From assembly GCF_019799905.1 (NCBI RefSeq), contig NZ_JABGCI010000001.1:992001-1056000 (forward strand): a DNA stretch of 64,000 nucleotides, written 5' to 3'. Of the stretch, positions 31,501-43,204 are shown in pieces. Under the pieces are notes generated by a model. The model did not search any database and was not told the DNA's origin. It saw only the letters and a list, made by a program, of their open reading frames with translations. Source of the stretch: Trujillonella endophytica. Its GTDB lineage: Bacteria > Actinomycetota > Actinomycetes > Mycobacteriales > Geodermatophilaceae. The position numbers were made by a program, and so were the translations under genes. Numbering within the stretch: the stretch's first letter is position 1; each line of letters opens with the position of its first letter.

Positions 31501-33219
31501 ATGACCGCACGGCCCGCGGAGGCGCCGGCCGTCCCCGCCCTCCCGGCCGCGCCGCCCGCTGCGGCGGGTGCGCCGCCGCCGCGCGGCCCGGGCCAGGCCC
31601 CCCGGCTGCGGCGCCGGCTGCAGGTCCGCGCCGCCCGCGCCCGCCGCGGAACGCGCCGGCTGGCGGTCGCCGCCGCGCACGCCTGGCGGTCTTCGCTGCA
31701 CGTGCGCATCGGCGCGATCACCATGGTCGTGGCAGGGACCGTCGTGGTGATCGTGAGCCTGGTGCTGTTCAGCCAGATCCGGGACCAGCTGCTGTCGGTC
31801 AAGCGCGACGCGGCCGTCGACCAGGCCCAGGCGGGCGTCGTGTACGCCCGCGACGAGGTGGCCGGCATCGCCGCCGGTGACGCCGCCAGCCTGCGCGCCA
31901 CGCTGGAGCGGACGGTGGAGGGGCTGGAGAGCCGCGCCGGTTCCGCGGGTGACTTCGACGTCGTCATGGTCTCCCGCACCGGCGACCGCGAGCAGCCCGC
32001 GGGCCGGCGGGCCGTCGTCGACGCGCTGCCCGACGAGCTGCGGGCCGGGGTCGACTCCGGCGGTCAGTTCTCCCAGTACGCGCTGGTGCGCGACGCCGAC
32101 GACGAGCCGCAGCCGACGCTGCTCATCGGGGCGCCGGTGTCGGTCGACGCCACCGGCGACGAGCGGATCGAGCTGTACTACGCCTTCCCCCTCGACCAGG
32201 AGGAGGAGAGCCTGTCGCGGATCCGCAGCACGGTGATCATCAGCGGGATCGCGCTCACCCTCTTCGTCGTCGGCATCGGGGTGCTCGTGACCCGTCTGGT
32301 GGTCGACCCCGTCCGGCGGGCCGCGGGCACCGCCCAGCGTCTGGCCGAGGGGCAGCTCGAGGAGCGCATGACCGTGCGCGGCGAGGACGACCTCGCGCGG
32401 CTGGCCACCAGCTTCAACGCGATGGCCGACAGCCTCCAGCGGCAGATCACCCAGCTGGAGGCTCTCTCCCAGCTGCAGCAGCGGTTCACCTCCGACGTCA
32501 GCCACGAGCTGCGCACCCCGCTGACCACCGTGCAGATGGCCGCCGAGGTGCTGCACGAGTCGCGCGACGACTTCGCGCCGCACGTCGCCCGGTCGGCCGA
32601 GCTGCTGCACAACGAGCTCGACCGGTTCGAGTCGCTGCTGACCGACCTGCTCGAGATCAGCCGGTACGACGCCGGGGCCGCGGTGCTGGACTGGGAGCCC
32701 ACCGACGTCGGGTCGCTCGTCCGCCGGGTCGTGGGGGACATGACCTCGCTGGCCACCATGCACGGCTCCGAGTTCCGGGTGAGCGGGCCCCAGCAGCCGG
32801 TGATCGCCGAGGTCGACGCCCGCCGGGTGCAGCGCATCCTGCGCAACCTGATCGGGAACGCGGTCGAGCACGGGGCGGGCCGGCCGATCGAGGTGACCTG
32901 GGCGGCCAACCGGGTGGCCGTGGCGGTCACCGTCCGCGACCACGGGGTCGGGCTGAGCACCGCGGAGGCCCAGCACGTGTTCGACCGGTTCTGGCGGGCC
33001 GACCCCTCGCGGGTGCGCACCGTCGGGGGCAGCGGCCTCGGGCTGTCGATCAGCCTCGAGGACGCGCGCCTGCACGGCGGCTGGCTGCAGGTGTGGGGCT
33101 CGCCGGGCGTGGGCGCCCAGTTCCGGCTGACCCTCCCGCTGACCGCCGGCGCGGAGCTGGCGAGCTCCCCGCTGCCCCTGCGGCCGGTCATCGCGCGCCG
33201 CCCCGGGGGCGCGCCGTGA
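31501..33219 (+). CDS. mtrB: Sensor histidine kinase MtrB
   Basis: Membrane sensor kinase for MtrA. The 572-residue protein has a Pro/Ala-rich N-tail, TM1 (ITMVVAGTVVVIVSLVLF, about 77-94), an extracellular sensing region of about 130 residues, TM2 (VIISGIALTLFVVGIGVLVTRL, about 243-264), a HAMP domain, the phosphoacceptor His in SDVSHELRTPLTTVQ, the N-box RNLIGNAVEHG, and the G-box GGSGLGLSIS. The 139-bp gap after mtrA contains several GAGCGA-type short repeats and no gene. GTGA overlap with lpqB. Confidence 0.95.
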   Translation: MTARPAEAPAVPALPAAPPAAAGAPPPRGPGQAPRLRRRLQVRAARARRGTRRLAVAAAHAWRSSLHVRIGAITMVVAGTVVVIVSLVLFSQIRDQLLSVKRDAAVDQAQAGVVYARDEVAGIAAGDAASLRATLERTVEGLESRAGSAGDFDVVMVSRTGDREQPAGRRAVVDALPDELRAGVDSGGQFSQYALVRDADDEPQPTLLIGAPVSVDATGDERIELYYAFPLDQEEESLSRIRSTVIISGIALTLFVVGIGVLVTRLVVDPVRRAAGTAQRLAEGQLEERMTVRGEDDLARLATSFNAMADSLQRQITQLEALSQLQQRFTSDVSHELRTPLTTVQMAAEVLHESRDDFAPHVARSAELLHNELDRFESLLTDLLEISRYDAGAAVLDWEPTDVGSLVRRVVGDMTSLATMHGSEFRVSGPQQPVIAEVDARRVQRILRNLIGNAVEHGAGRPIEVTWAANRVAVAVTVRDHGVGLSTAEAQHVFDRFWRADPSRVRTVGGSGLGLSISLEDARLHGGWLQVWGSPGVGAQFRLTLPLTAGAELASSPLPLRPVIARRPGGAP

Positions 33220-34919
33220 CGCGTCCGGCCCGGCTGCTCGTCGTCGCGCTCCTGGTGGTGCTGACCGGGTGCTCCACGGTGCCCTCCAGCTCGCCGACCG
33301 TGCAGATCACCCAGGAGCCGGCCCGGGCCGCGGAGGCCGTGGGCATCGAGCCCCTCGAGCCCGAGGAGGGTGCGACGCCGGAGGAGATCGTGCGCGGCTT
33401 CATCTCCGCCGCGGCGAGCACCCAGCGGCGGCATCCGGTGGCGCGGATGTACCTGACCGACGAGGCCGACGAGGCCTGGTCGGACGAGGCGGGCATCACC
33501 GTCATCGGCGCGGACTACGCGACGGTGACGACGCCCGCCGGCACGGTCCAGGTCACCGCCGACCGGGTGGGCGACGTCGACCGGGCCGGGGCCTTCACCG
33601 TGTCGGGGCAGGACTACGGAGCCGACTTCACGCTGACCGAGGTCGACGGGGAGTGGCGGATCACCAACCCGCCGGACGGCCTGCTGATGGCGCAGCCGGA
33701 CTTCCAGCGCCTCTACGACCAGCGGGCGGTGTACTTCGTCGACCCGACCCGCCAGCGGGTGGTCCCCGACGTCCGCTACCTGATCTCGGGGGAGGCCCAG
33801 CCCACCGCGCTGGTCGATCGGCTCCTGGCCGGCCCCTCGCCGGCCCTGGCCGGGGGCGTGGAGAACGCGCTGGCCGGACTCCGGCTGCTGCGGACGGTCA
33901 CCGTCGCCGGCCAGCTGGTCACCGTGGACCTCTCGGGCGTGGCCGAGCTGGCCCAGCCGGAGCTGTCCGTGCTGTGCGCGCAGGTGGTGTGGACCCTGAA
34001 CCAGCTCCCCGGCGCACCGTCGGTGGAGCTCCTGGTGGACGGCGAGCCGCTGCGCCTCGACGGCGTCCCGGCGGAGCAGTCCGTCGAGGACTGGTCGACC
34101 TTCGACCCGGAGGCGGCGCCGGTCGGCGCCGTCGGGCACTTCCTCTCCGACGGCGCCCTGCGGCGGACGGACGGCGAGCCCACCCCCGGCCCGGCCGGTC
34201 AGGCCGGTTTCGGGGCGTTCGGCGCCGCGATCTCGACCGACCCCCGCACCGGTGACCCGTCGTCGATGGTCGTCGCGACGTTGCGCGACGGCCGGGTCGA
34301 GCTCCTGGCCGGCGCGTACGGCGGCGAACTGGCCGAGGTGCGGGTCGCCGGGCAACTGACCATGCCCAGCGTCGCCGCCACCCGGAACAACGAGTTCTGG
34401 ACCATCGAGGACGGCACGGCGATCCTGCGGGTGACCGCGGACAACCAGGCACCCCAGCCCGTGAGTGCCCCCTCCCTGGGGGCGCAGGGCCGTGCGACGG
34501 CGCTGCAGCTCTCCCCGGACGGGGTGCGGGCGGCCGTGGTGGTCAACGGCAACCAGCTGTACGTCGGGACCGTCGTCCGCGACGAGGACGCCCCGGTGAC
34601 GCTCCGGGACCTCCGCCCGGTCGCGCCGTCGCTGACCGGGGTCACCGACGTCGCGTGGGCCGCCGCCGACCGGCTCCTCGTCCTGGCCTCCGGCGAGGAG
34701 GGCCCCGCCCCGTACTCCCTGGGAGTCGACGGCTGGGGCCTGGACGCCGTGGCCACCGCCGGTCTGCCCGGACAGCCGACCAGCATCGCCGCGGCGCCGA
34801 ACCAGCAGCCGCTGGTCAGCGCCAACGGCACCATCTGGGAGCTGTCCGGCGGCACGTGGCTGACGCTGGAGCGCGGGCAGCAGCCGGTGCCCGGCATCGA
34901 GCCCTTCTTCCCCGCGTAG
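33216..34919 (+). CDS. lpqB: Lipoprotein LpqB, MtrAB accessory
   Basis: Surface lipoprotein that modulates MtrB signalling. The 567-residue protein starts with a signal and lipobox (LLVVALLVVLTGC, Cys near 20) after GTG 33216. A GerMN domain follows (about 195-320: VPDVRYLISGEAQPTALVDRLLAGP...VVWTLNQLP), then a C-terminal beta-propeller-like domain with repeated strands. The start overlaps the mtrB stop by four bases. mtrA-mtrB-lpqB order is conserved across actinobacteria. Confidence 0.93.
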   Translation: MTRPARLLVVALLVVLTGCSTVPSSSPTVQITQEPARAAEAVGIEPLEPEEGATPEEIVRGFISAAASTQRRHPVARMYLTDEADEAWSDEAGITVIGADYATVTTPAGTVQVTADRVGDVDRAGAFTVSGQDYGADFTLTEVDGEWRITNPPDGLLMAQPDFQRLYDQRAVYFVDPTRQRVVPDVRYLISGEAQPTALVDRLLAGPSPALAGGVENALAGLRLLRTVTVAGQLVTVDLSGVAELAQPELSVLCAQVVWTLNQLPGAPSVELLVDGEPLRLDGVPAEQSVEDWSTFDPEAAPVGAVGHFLSDGALRRTDGEPTPGPAGQAGFGAFGAAISTDPRTGDPSSMVVATLRDGRVELLAGAYGGELAEVRVAGQLTMPSVAATRNNEFWTIEDGTAILRVTADNQAPQPVSAPSLGAQGRATALQLSPDGVRAAVVVNGNQLYVGTVVRDEDAPVTLRDLRPVAPSLTGVTDVAWAAADRLLVLASGEEGPAPYSLGVDGWGLDAVATAGLPGQPTSIAAAPNQQPLVSANGTIWELSGGTWLTLERGQQPVPGIEPFFPA

Positions 34920-34982
34920 CGGCGCCGTCCACAGCGGCGGGCTCCTCCTGGGCCTGGCCCGCCCGGCAGGGGAGGGTGAGGT

Positions 34983-35747
34983 GTGCGCGCGGTCGGGGAG
35001 CTCGCCCGCGCGACCGCCGCTGCGCTGACCGACCTCGTGCTGCCGCGGATCTGCGCCGGGTGCGGCGTGCCCGGCGTGCTGCTCTGCCGACGTTGCGCGG
35101 GGCGGTTCGCACAGCCGCACCTGGCCCAGCCGCGGCGCTTCCCGGCCGGTTTCCCGCCCACGGTCGCCGCCGCCGTCTACGCCGGACCGGTGCGCCCGGC
35201 GGTCAACGCGTTCAAGGAGCACGGTCGGGCGGAGCTGGCCCGGCCGCTCGGGGTGGCGCTCGCCCTGGCGGTCGCGGCGGTGCGGGCAGGCGTCCCGGAG
35301 GCCGGCCCCGGCACGCCGGTGCTGCTGGTGCCCCTCCCGGCGACCCGTGCCGCCCTGCGGGTGCGAGGGCGCGACCACGTGGCCGAACTGGCCCGCGCCG
35401 CGGTCGCGGAGCTGCAGTCCGCCGGGGTGCCCGCCGCGGAGGCGCGGCTGCTGCGGCGGACCGGGCGGGTGCTGGACTCCGCGGGGCTGTCGGCCGCCCA
35501 GCGGCGCGCGAACCTGGCCGGCACGTTCGCCGTCCTCACCGGCCGGGAGGTGCCGCGGGGGACGTTGCTGGTGCTCGTCGACGACGTGGTCACCAGCGGA
35601 GCCACGCTCACGGAGGCCGCCGCCGCGCTGGGCGGGACACGTCAGGGCGACACGCCGGTGCTCGCCGCCGTGGTGGCCGCGACCCCGCGCCGGGCCCCGG
35701 AACCGGGTCGTGCGGGACCACCTGCGCGGACGCGACGGACGGGGTGA
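34983..35747 (+). CDS. ComF family phosphoribosyltransferase-like protein
   Basis: 254-residue ComF/GntX-type protein. An N-terminal four-cysteine zinc finger (CAGCGVPGVLLCRRC) is followed by a PRTase fold with the VPLPATRAALRVRGRDHVAELA segment and the PRPP loop LVLVDDVVTSGATLTEAA. Relatives are linked to DNA uptake in naturally competent species; here the role is unknown. Starts at GTG 34983, 64 bp after lpqB, matching Rv3242c in synteny. The C-terminus is Arg/Pro-rich and divergent. Confidence 0.88.
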   Translation: MRAVGELARATAAALTDLVLPRICAGCGVPGVLLCRRCAGRFAQPHLAQPRRFPAGFPPTVAAAVYAGPVRPAVNAFKEHGRAELARPLGVALALAVAAVRAGVPEAGPGTPVLLVPLPATRAALRVRGRDHVAELARAAVAELQSAGVPAAEARLLRRTGRVLDSAGLSAAQRRANLAGTFAVLTGREVPRGTLLVLVDDVVTSGATLTEAAAALGGTRQGDTPVLAAVVAATPRRAPEPGRAGPPARTRRTG

Positions 35748-35841
35748 TGCAGGTCACCTGTGCACTCGGCGTCGACTGTCGGGACACCTGCCGGACGACT
35801 AGCGTTCAACTGGACACACACCCGTACTACCGGGAGGTCTC

Positions 35842-36540
35842 ATGGAGATCGTTGTCCGCGGCCGGAACGTCGAAGTGCCGGAACACTACCGACAGCACGT
35901 CGAGGACAAGGTCGGCTCGCTCGACCGGTTCGACGGCAAGCTGAAGATGCTCCGGATGGACGTCGAGCTGTTCCACGAGAAGAACCCACGACAGTCGGCG
36001 AACTGTCAGCGCGTGGAGATCACGCTCCGAGGCAAGGGCCCCGTCGTCCGGGCCGAGGCCGCCGGGCCCGACTTCTACGCGGCGCTCGACCTCGCCTGTG
36101 CCAAGCTCGAGAACCGGCTGCGCCGGGCGGCCGACCGCCGCCGGGTGCACCACGGCCGGCGCACCCCGGCCAGCGTGCGGATCGCCGGAAACACCGCCGA
36201 GCCGCTCCCCGCCTTCCAGCCGACGGCGTCGGCCGCCGCGCCGGACCCGCAGCTCGACGGCGAGCCACTCGTCACCGACCTCGACGAGCACCTGCCCGGG
36301 CAGATCGTCCGGGAGAAGCTCCACCCGGCCGTGCCGATGCACGTCGACCAGGCCCTCCACGAGATGGAGCTGGTCGGCCACGACTTCTTCCTCTTCCAGT
36401 GCGCGGACACCGGGCAGCCGACGGTCGTCTACCGCCGGCACGCCTACGACTACGGCCTCATCCGGCTGGTCGACGTGCCCGTGGACGGCGACGCCTCGCG
36501 GCTGACCGCCCCCGCCGAACCCGTGGCGGCACCGCTCTGA
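35842..36540 (+). CDS. hpf: Ribosome hibernation-promoting factor, long form
   Basis: Binds 30S subunits and dimerises 70S ribosomes in dormancy. The 232-residue long form has the N-terminal beta-alpha-beta domain (EIVVRGRNVEVPEHYRQHVEDKVGSLDRF) and the C-terminal dimerisation domain (REKLHPAVPMHVDQALHEMELVGHDFFLF...VVYRRHAYDYGLIRL), joined by a linker. GGGAGGT lies 6 nt before the ATG. TAGCGT (35800-35805) could be its -10, giving a short leader. Confidence 0.95.
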   Translation: MEIVVRGRNVEVPEHYRQHVEDKVGSLDRFDGKLKMLRMDVELFHEKNPRQSANCQRVEITLRGKGPVVRAEAAGPDFYAALDLACAKLENRLRRAADRRRVHHGRRTPASVRIAGNTAEPLPAFQPTASAAAPDPQLDGEPLVTDLDEHLPGQIVREKLHPAVPMHVDQALHEMELVGHDFFLFQCADTGQPTVVYRRHAYDYGLIRLVDVPVDGDASRLTAPAEPVAAPL

Positions 36541-36573
36541 GTCCCCGTCGGAGTCGCTCGGTGACGTGATCCG

Positions 36574-36789
36574 TCACCGGGCGACTCCGGCTCGGTCCTC
36601 GCGCAGCCGGGAGAACAGGTAGGCGTCGGCGCGGGAGCCGTCCCGATGGTCCAGGCAGGACCGGACGACGTCCTCCTGCGTGACGCCCGCGCGGCGGGCA
36701 GCCGCCCGAGAGGGGCCGTTGCCGACGTCGGTGCAGAGGTGCACCCGCGCCGCGCCGTGCTCGAACGCCAGGCCGGCGAGCATGTCCAC
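36574..36789 (-). pseudogene. C-terminal fragment of a GNAT N-acetyltransferase
   Basis: A 71-codon frame (LAFEHGAARVHLCTDVGNGPSRAAARRAGVTQEDVVRSC, then RADAYLFSRLRED) matches the last strand-helix-strand of GNAT acetyltransferases (beta5-alpha4-beta6). The acetyl-CoA pyrophosphate loop and the N-terminal half are absent; upstream sequence belongs to the neighbouring oxidoreductase gene 10 bp away. Most likely a remnant of a deleted gene, although a short expressed peptide cannot be excluded. Confidence 0.55.
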
Positions 36790-36799
36790 GCGGGCGTCC

Positions 36800-37198
36800 T
36801 CAGGCGTTGCCCAGCACCCGGTCGACCGAGATCTCGATGACCACCCGCGCCGGGTTCTCCCGCGGCTGCCGGTAGCGGCGGGCGTAGCGCTCGACGGCGT
36901 CGGCCACGGACGCGGCGTCGTCCTTCACCACCGCCGCGCCCTCCAGGGTCAGCCACCGGCGGCCGTCGACCTGGCAGACCGCCACCCGGGCCCCGCCGGA
37001 GCCGTCGCGGACGTGGCGGGCCTTGGCCGAGGTGCCCGAGGTGATCACCCGGGCGGTCGCCGTCTCCGGGTCGAACGTCATCCCGACGGGCACGACGTGC
37101 GGACTGCCGTCGGGACGCAGGGTGGTCAGCGTGGCCAGGTGCCGCTCGGTGAGGAAGGTGAGCGTGTCGGGGCCCAGGGTGCGCGGGTCGGATGCCAC
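36800..37198 (-). CDS. PPOX-class F420-dependent oxidoreductase
   Basis: 132-residue flavin/deazaflavin-dependent split-barrel protein: [31 protein letters not shown], then [27 protein letters not shown], and [22 protein letters not shown]. The family typically uses F420H2, which fits the fbiA/fbiB genes in this window; the substrate is unknown. A TACCCT hexamer (minus strand, 37205-37210) lies 6 nt before the GTG start. It is divergent from secA, and the two -10 elements are about 40 bp apart. Confidence 0.85.
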   Translation of the reverse strand: MASDPRTLGPDTLTFLTERHLATLTTLRPDGSPHVVPVGMTFDPETATARVITSGTSAKARHVRDGSGGARVAVCQVDGRRWLTLEGAAVVKDDAASVADAVERYARRYRQPRENPARVVIEISVDRVLGNA

Positions 37199-37245
37199 CG
37201 GCGGAGGGTATGTGCGCAGATCCTGGTGCAGACAGGTGGGCCGCC

Positions 37246-37251
37246 TACTCT
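37246..37251 (+). promoter_or_regulatory. Putative -10 of secA (leaderless)
   Basis: TACTCT followed by six bases and then the GTG start at 37258. The same arrangement precedes DUF3499 and several other genes here. Confidence 0.5.
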
Positions 37252-37257
37252 GGGGCC

Positions 37258-40341
<3,084 letters not shown>

Positions 40342-40743
40342 CTGGCTCGATCCATCCGACTTCCCTTGTGACCTGCGCAGATGCCGTTGGTCGTCGATGA
40401 GCGAGATTGCTCGTTTTCGGCTGTCTTGCGGACTATCTGCGGACTGAAGTCTTCAGTCGGCTTGAGATTCGGACGCTCAGGGACTCCACCTGAAGCGTCT
40501 GACCCTCCGTGGCGCTGACCCTCGATTCGTTTCGCCGTAAACGCCGCGGAGGACGGCATTCGGCAGGTCGCCGAGCACCGCCGGCGTCGTGGCTATGGGT
40601 GAGTGCGCCTCCACTCGCGGCCTGTGGGGTTCTTTGTCCACAGATTCGGGAGCAGGGCGCCTCGAGCTCAGAGCGGGCGGCCAGGGTCTCCGCTGTCGGG
40701 CCCACCGTCCGACGCCGCGTCAACTCTTGAGTGGAGATGCATT
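40342..40743. other. Element left end, non-coding
   Basis: No supported gene in 402 bp. It contains a weak hairpin with a T-run (CGAG-ATTG-CTCG then TTTT, about 40402-40416) that could end secA transcription, the arm-site-like repeat pair (40427-40445), and the palindrome GACTGAA-GTC-TTCAGTC (40442-40458). This is typical of an attachment-site/integrase-binding region. Confidence 0.6.
40427..40445 (+). repeat. Left arm-type repeat pair, TGCGGACT-N3-TGCGGACT
   Basis: Two direct copies of TGCGGACT at 40427-40434 and 40438-40445. The same arrangement occurs at 52531-52549 near the other end. Probable integrase arm-binding sites, by analogy with lambda-type and other tyrosine recombinases. Confidence 0.6.
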
Positions 40744-41178
40744 GTGCGCTTCCAGTTCCCGGCCGCCGGCTTCGGCCCGGTCGACGTCGAGAAGGCCCTG
40801 CTGCGCACCGCTGCTGGTGATCACGGAGCCGAGGCGGGCGTGCTCCTACTCATGAGCTGCGGAGACTGGCTGCCCCAGCTGAGCGAGGCTGGTCTCATCG
40901 CCGTGGACATCTGCTTGGACGGCTGCTGTGGGGACGGCCCGACAGCCCAGATCAACTGGGCCAGCGTGGACGAAGCACTGTCCCGAGGCGATCTCAGGGG
41001 GAGGAGGAGCGAGGTGGGCGTGCTGCAGGCGGCAGCCAGCCTCGCCGGCGCTCGTCCGGTCATCCTGCGCGAGCTCGCTGCCGGGCTGGACCGCCAGGCC
41101 GTCGGCCCTGTTCAGGCGGCATTCGCCTTCGCCACCTACGACGCAGAGGTTCGCCGCACCATCGCCGGGGGCTCCTGA
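40744..41178 (+). CDS. Hypothetical protein (element cargo)
   Basis: 144-residue protein from GTG 40744, preceded by GGAGATG; the frame is open upstream to 40603, but that part is Arg/Ser-rich and unlike the rest. Sequence such as VDVEKALLRTAAGDHGAEAGVLLLMSCGDWLPQLSEAGLIAVDICLDG suggests a compact alpha/beta protein. No family recognised. First gene inside the left end. Confidence 0.5.
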   Translation: MRFQFPAAGFGPVDVEKALLRTAAGDHGAEAGVLLLMSCGDWLPQLSEAGLIAVDICLDGCCGDGPTAQINWASVDEALSRGDLRGRRSEVGVLQAAASLAGARPVILRELAAGLDRQAVGPVQAAFAFATYDAEVRRTIAGGS

Positions 41179-41771
41179 CGGAGGGCGCCGCGCCACCGCC
41201 GCCACAGTGTGGCGCGCCGACCGATGCGTCCGTTGCGGTGTGACGGCGAACAGTCGGGCTCGGTGCGGTCAAAGCTGATCCGCGCTGCCGATCGGGCCGG
41301 CCTCAGTTGGCCGTCGGACCGCTCCCAAGCCGGCCGAGGGTGCCGGCTGCAGCGGGTCGCCGGAAGGGCGCTGCGCGTCCCTGCGGGATGGGCCTTCGGC
41401 CCACCCTTCCCCCGACCCGCTGCAGCCGGGCGAAGCCGGTTATGGGAAGCGGCCAGGACTGTGAGCAGGCGCCCCAGGCTGCGTCGTTCGGGTCCGCTAC
41501 GACGCTGGGCCGGCTCGACGGCGGCGAGGCGCCGCCGGGCGCAGCGGTGAACCTTCAGTTGTCCTCCAGTGAGCCTGCCGGCGTCTCCTGCAGGTCTTCG
41601 TCGGGGAACTGGAGAACGGCGGATATGTCCGCGCTGATCGGTGCCGGCCATCGTCGCCCCGCGCGAGTCAGCGGACTCACGACCCGGGGAAGCACTGGAG
41701 ATTCGCCGAGAGCCTGGTGACCGGATGAGGCAAGGGCGAGGTTCCGCAAGTGCCCCCGGAGGTGGCTGACC
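41179..41771. other. Intergenic region with a large structured element
   Basis: 593 bp without a supportable gene; the frames found are Arg/Ser-rich shadows. It holds the nested inverted repeat at 41343-41429 (listed separately). Otherwise nothing recognised. Confidence 0.55.
41343..41429. repeat. Large nested inverted repeat / structured RNA candidate
   Basis: Perfect 17-bp arms (41343-41359 and 41413-41429; CCGGCTGCAGCGGGTCG and its complement). Inside lies a second stem GGAAGGG/CCCTTCC (41362-41368, 41404-41410) and an apical hairpin TGGGCC-TTC-GGCCCA (41389-41403). Total span 87 nt. No T-tract. It could be a cruciform, a structured RNA or a DNA-processing site. Confidence 0.75.
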
Positions 41772-42083
41772 GTGACCGACGACGACATCCCCACCGGGGT
41801 GGCGGAACTTCTGACCCTCCAGGAGGTGGCGGCCGCTCTTCGTGCCCCGGTGGCCACGCTCCGGTACTGGCGGCATCTCGGTGTTGGGCCGAACGGCTTC
41901 CGCCTCGGTCGCCGTGTCGTCTACCGGCGTGCGGACGTGGACCGCTGGGTGGCTGAACAGCAGCAGGCACAGGCCCCCGGCGGTAGCTCGACATCTATGG
42001 CGAATGGCCACGGCCAGGCGTCTGGGACGCGGCCACCATCTGCCCGCGGAGGTGGATACGGTGCGGACAGTGGTCATCCATAG
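41772..42083 (+). CDS. Helix-turn-helix protein, excisionase (Xis)-like
   Basis: 103-residue protein with an N-terminal MerR/HTH_17-type winged helix: LTLQEVAAALRAPVATLRYWRHLGVGPNGFRLGRRVVYRRADVDRWVAEQQQ (about residues 15-65). This is the usual form of excisionase-like recombination directionality factors in actinobacterial integrative elements. The C-terminal 40 residues are low complexity. Starts at GTG 41772. Role inferred from domain and position. Confidence 0.75.
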   Translation: MTDDDIPTGVAELLTLQEVAAALRAPVATLRYWRHLGVGPNGFRLGRRVVYRRADVDRWVAEQQQAQAPGGSSTSMANGHGQASGTRPPSARGGGYGADSGHP

Positions 42084-42364
42084 GACATGCACTGAGCTCC
42101 GTGCCTACGCCCCGGCGGTCGCCACAGCGGGGTCGCCGTCCGCCAGTCCCGGTAGACTCCAACCCCGGCGCCTCGACTGGTGGGCGCAACCAAGCGGTCC
42201 ATACGAGCTGGTGATCATGGTTGGGCTGTCGGCGCTGAGCCCCCGCGACGAGCGGGCTCGAAAAGGGGAGGGGCTGTGTCCAGTCGGGCTCCGGCGCCTT
42301 CTGCCTTCAGGGCCGCAGTGGGTCGGTTTGGCCTGCGCGACGGGGCTCCGTGCGGGGCGGGTCG

Positions 42365-43126
42365 GTGACCCGCGACTATGGGCCCGACGAGACGTGGCCA
42401 ACCCACAAGAAGGCCTACTGGCGCGCGCCCCTCGAGCAGGCTCGTGCCGCTGGGTGGACCTTGCACTACGTCGACGCGCCCCACACGTTCGGGACCGCCG
42501 CATGTCCCGCGGGTGAGCACACCTTCAAGATCGATGGCACGGCGACCGGGGCGGCCTTCTTCGCCGCCGAGGCGAGCAAGATCGTCACGCGCAAGTGTCG
42601 GCATGGCGCCGGGACTCAGGCCGGCAAGGTTAGGGAACGCGTGGAGCGGGGAGCCGAACTCCTCGAACGCGCGGAGCAGCTCCTCGACATGGCAGAGAGC
42701 AAGCTGAGTCACATCGAGGTGTACCAGGCCAGCTGGAGCATCGTTGGGAGCCTCGAGGCGGAGTCGGACCAACTCCAGATGCAGATCGACACCGCCGAGT
42801 TGACGCTCGCCGAGGCCGACTGCATCGCCGACGGAGCGGCGTTGCACCGGGACGAACTGACCGCGCTGGAGGCCGAGCTGGCGGTCGTGGAGGCGCAGCT
42901 CGAGAGTGAGCTGACCACGGCGGACTCGCTTGACGAGCCTCCTGCGGCGGACGTCGTCGAGGAGTCGCTGGAGGCGGCCAGGCAGCAGGTCGGAGAGGCC
43001 GAAGACGTTGCCGTCGCCCTGCGCCGCCGCGAAGGTCTGGCGAAGCCGCTAGCTCAGCGAGCGCGGCGCGCACGCGCGCGCATCGACGACCTTCGGGCAC
43101 GGCTTGCCGTGGTACAGGAACGCTAG
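42365..43126 (+). CDS. HicA-like N-terminal domain with long coiled coil (hypothetical)
   Basis: 253-residue protein from GTG 42365 (VTRDYGPDETWPTHKKAYW); a GTG at 42350 is also in frame. Residues about 15-75 (PLEQARAAGWTLHYVDAPHTFGTAACPAGEHTF, then KIVTRKCRHG) resemble the HicA/dsRNA-binding-like pattern of Leu/Ala-x3-AGW...H-F...P. From about 85 to the end it is a highly charged Glu/Leu/Ala coiled coil (ERGAELLERAEQLLDMAESKL...LEAELAVVEAQLESEL). Function unknown; a toxin- or sensor-like role is speculative. Ends 79 bp before the HTH-SecB operon. Confidence 0.6.
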   Translation: MTRDYGPDETWPTHKKAYWRAPLEQARAAGWTLHYVDAPHTFGTAACPAGEHTFKIDGTATGAAFFAAEASKIVTRKCRHGAGTQAGKVRERVERGAELLERAEQLLDMAESKLSHIEVYQASWSIVGSLEAESDQLQMQIDTAELTLAEADCIADGAALHRDELTALEAELAVVEAQLESELTTADSLDEPPAADVVEESLEAARQQVGEAEDVAVALRRREGLAKPLAQRARRARARIDDLRARLAVVQER

Positions 43127-43143
43127 AGGCATGCCGATGGTTA

Positions 43144-43178
43144 GTGTGTTGGAGCTTTCCAACACACGCGCTAGCGTG
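43144..43178 (+). promoter_or_regulatory. Operator-promoter of the HTH-SecB-like operon
   Basis: Inverted repeat GTGTGTTGGA-GCTT-TCCAACACAC (43144-43167), then a second CACGC-GCTA-GCGTG (43165-43178). TTGGAG (43149-43154) and TAGCGT (43172-43177), 17 bp apart, form a promoter embedded in both palindromes, which is typical of autoregulated toxin-antitoxin or repressor operons. AAGGAGGT follows at 43191-43198, 6 nt before the GTG. Confidence 0.7.
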
Positions 43179-43204
43179 CGTGCAGCCCTCAAGGAGGTCG
43201 AGCT

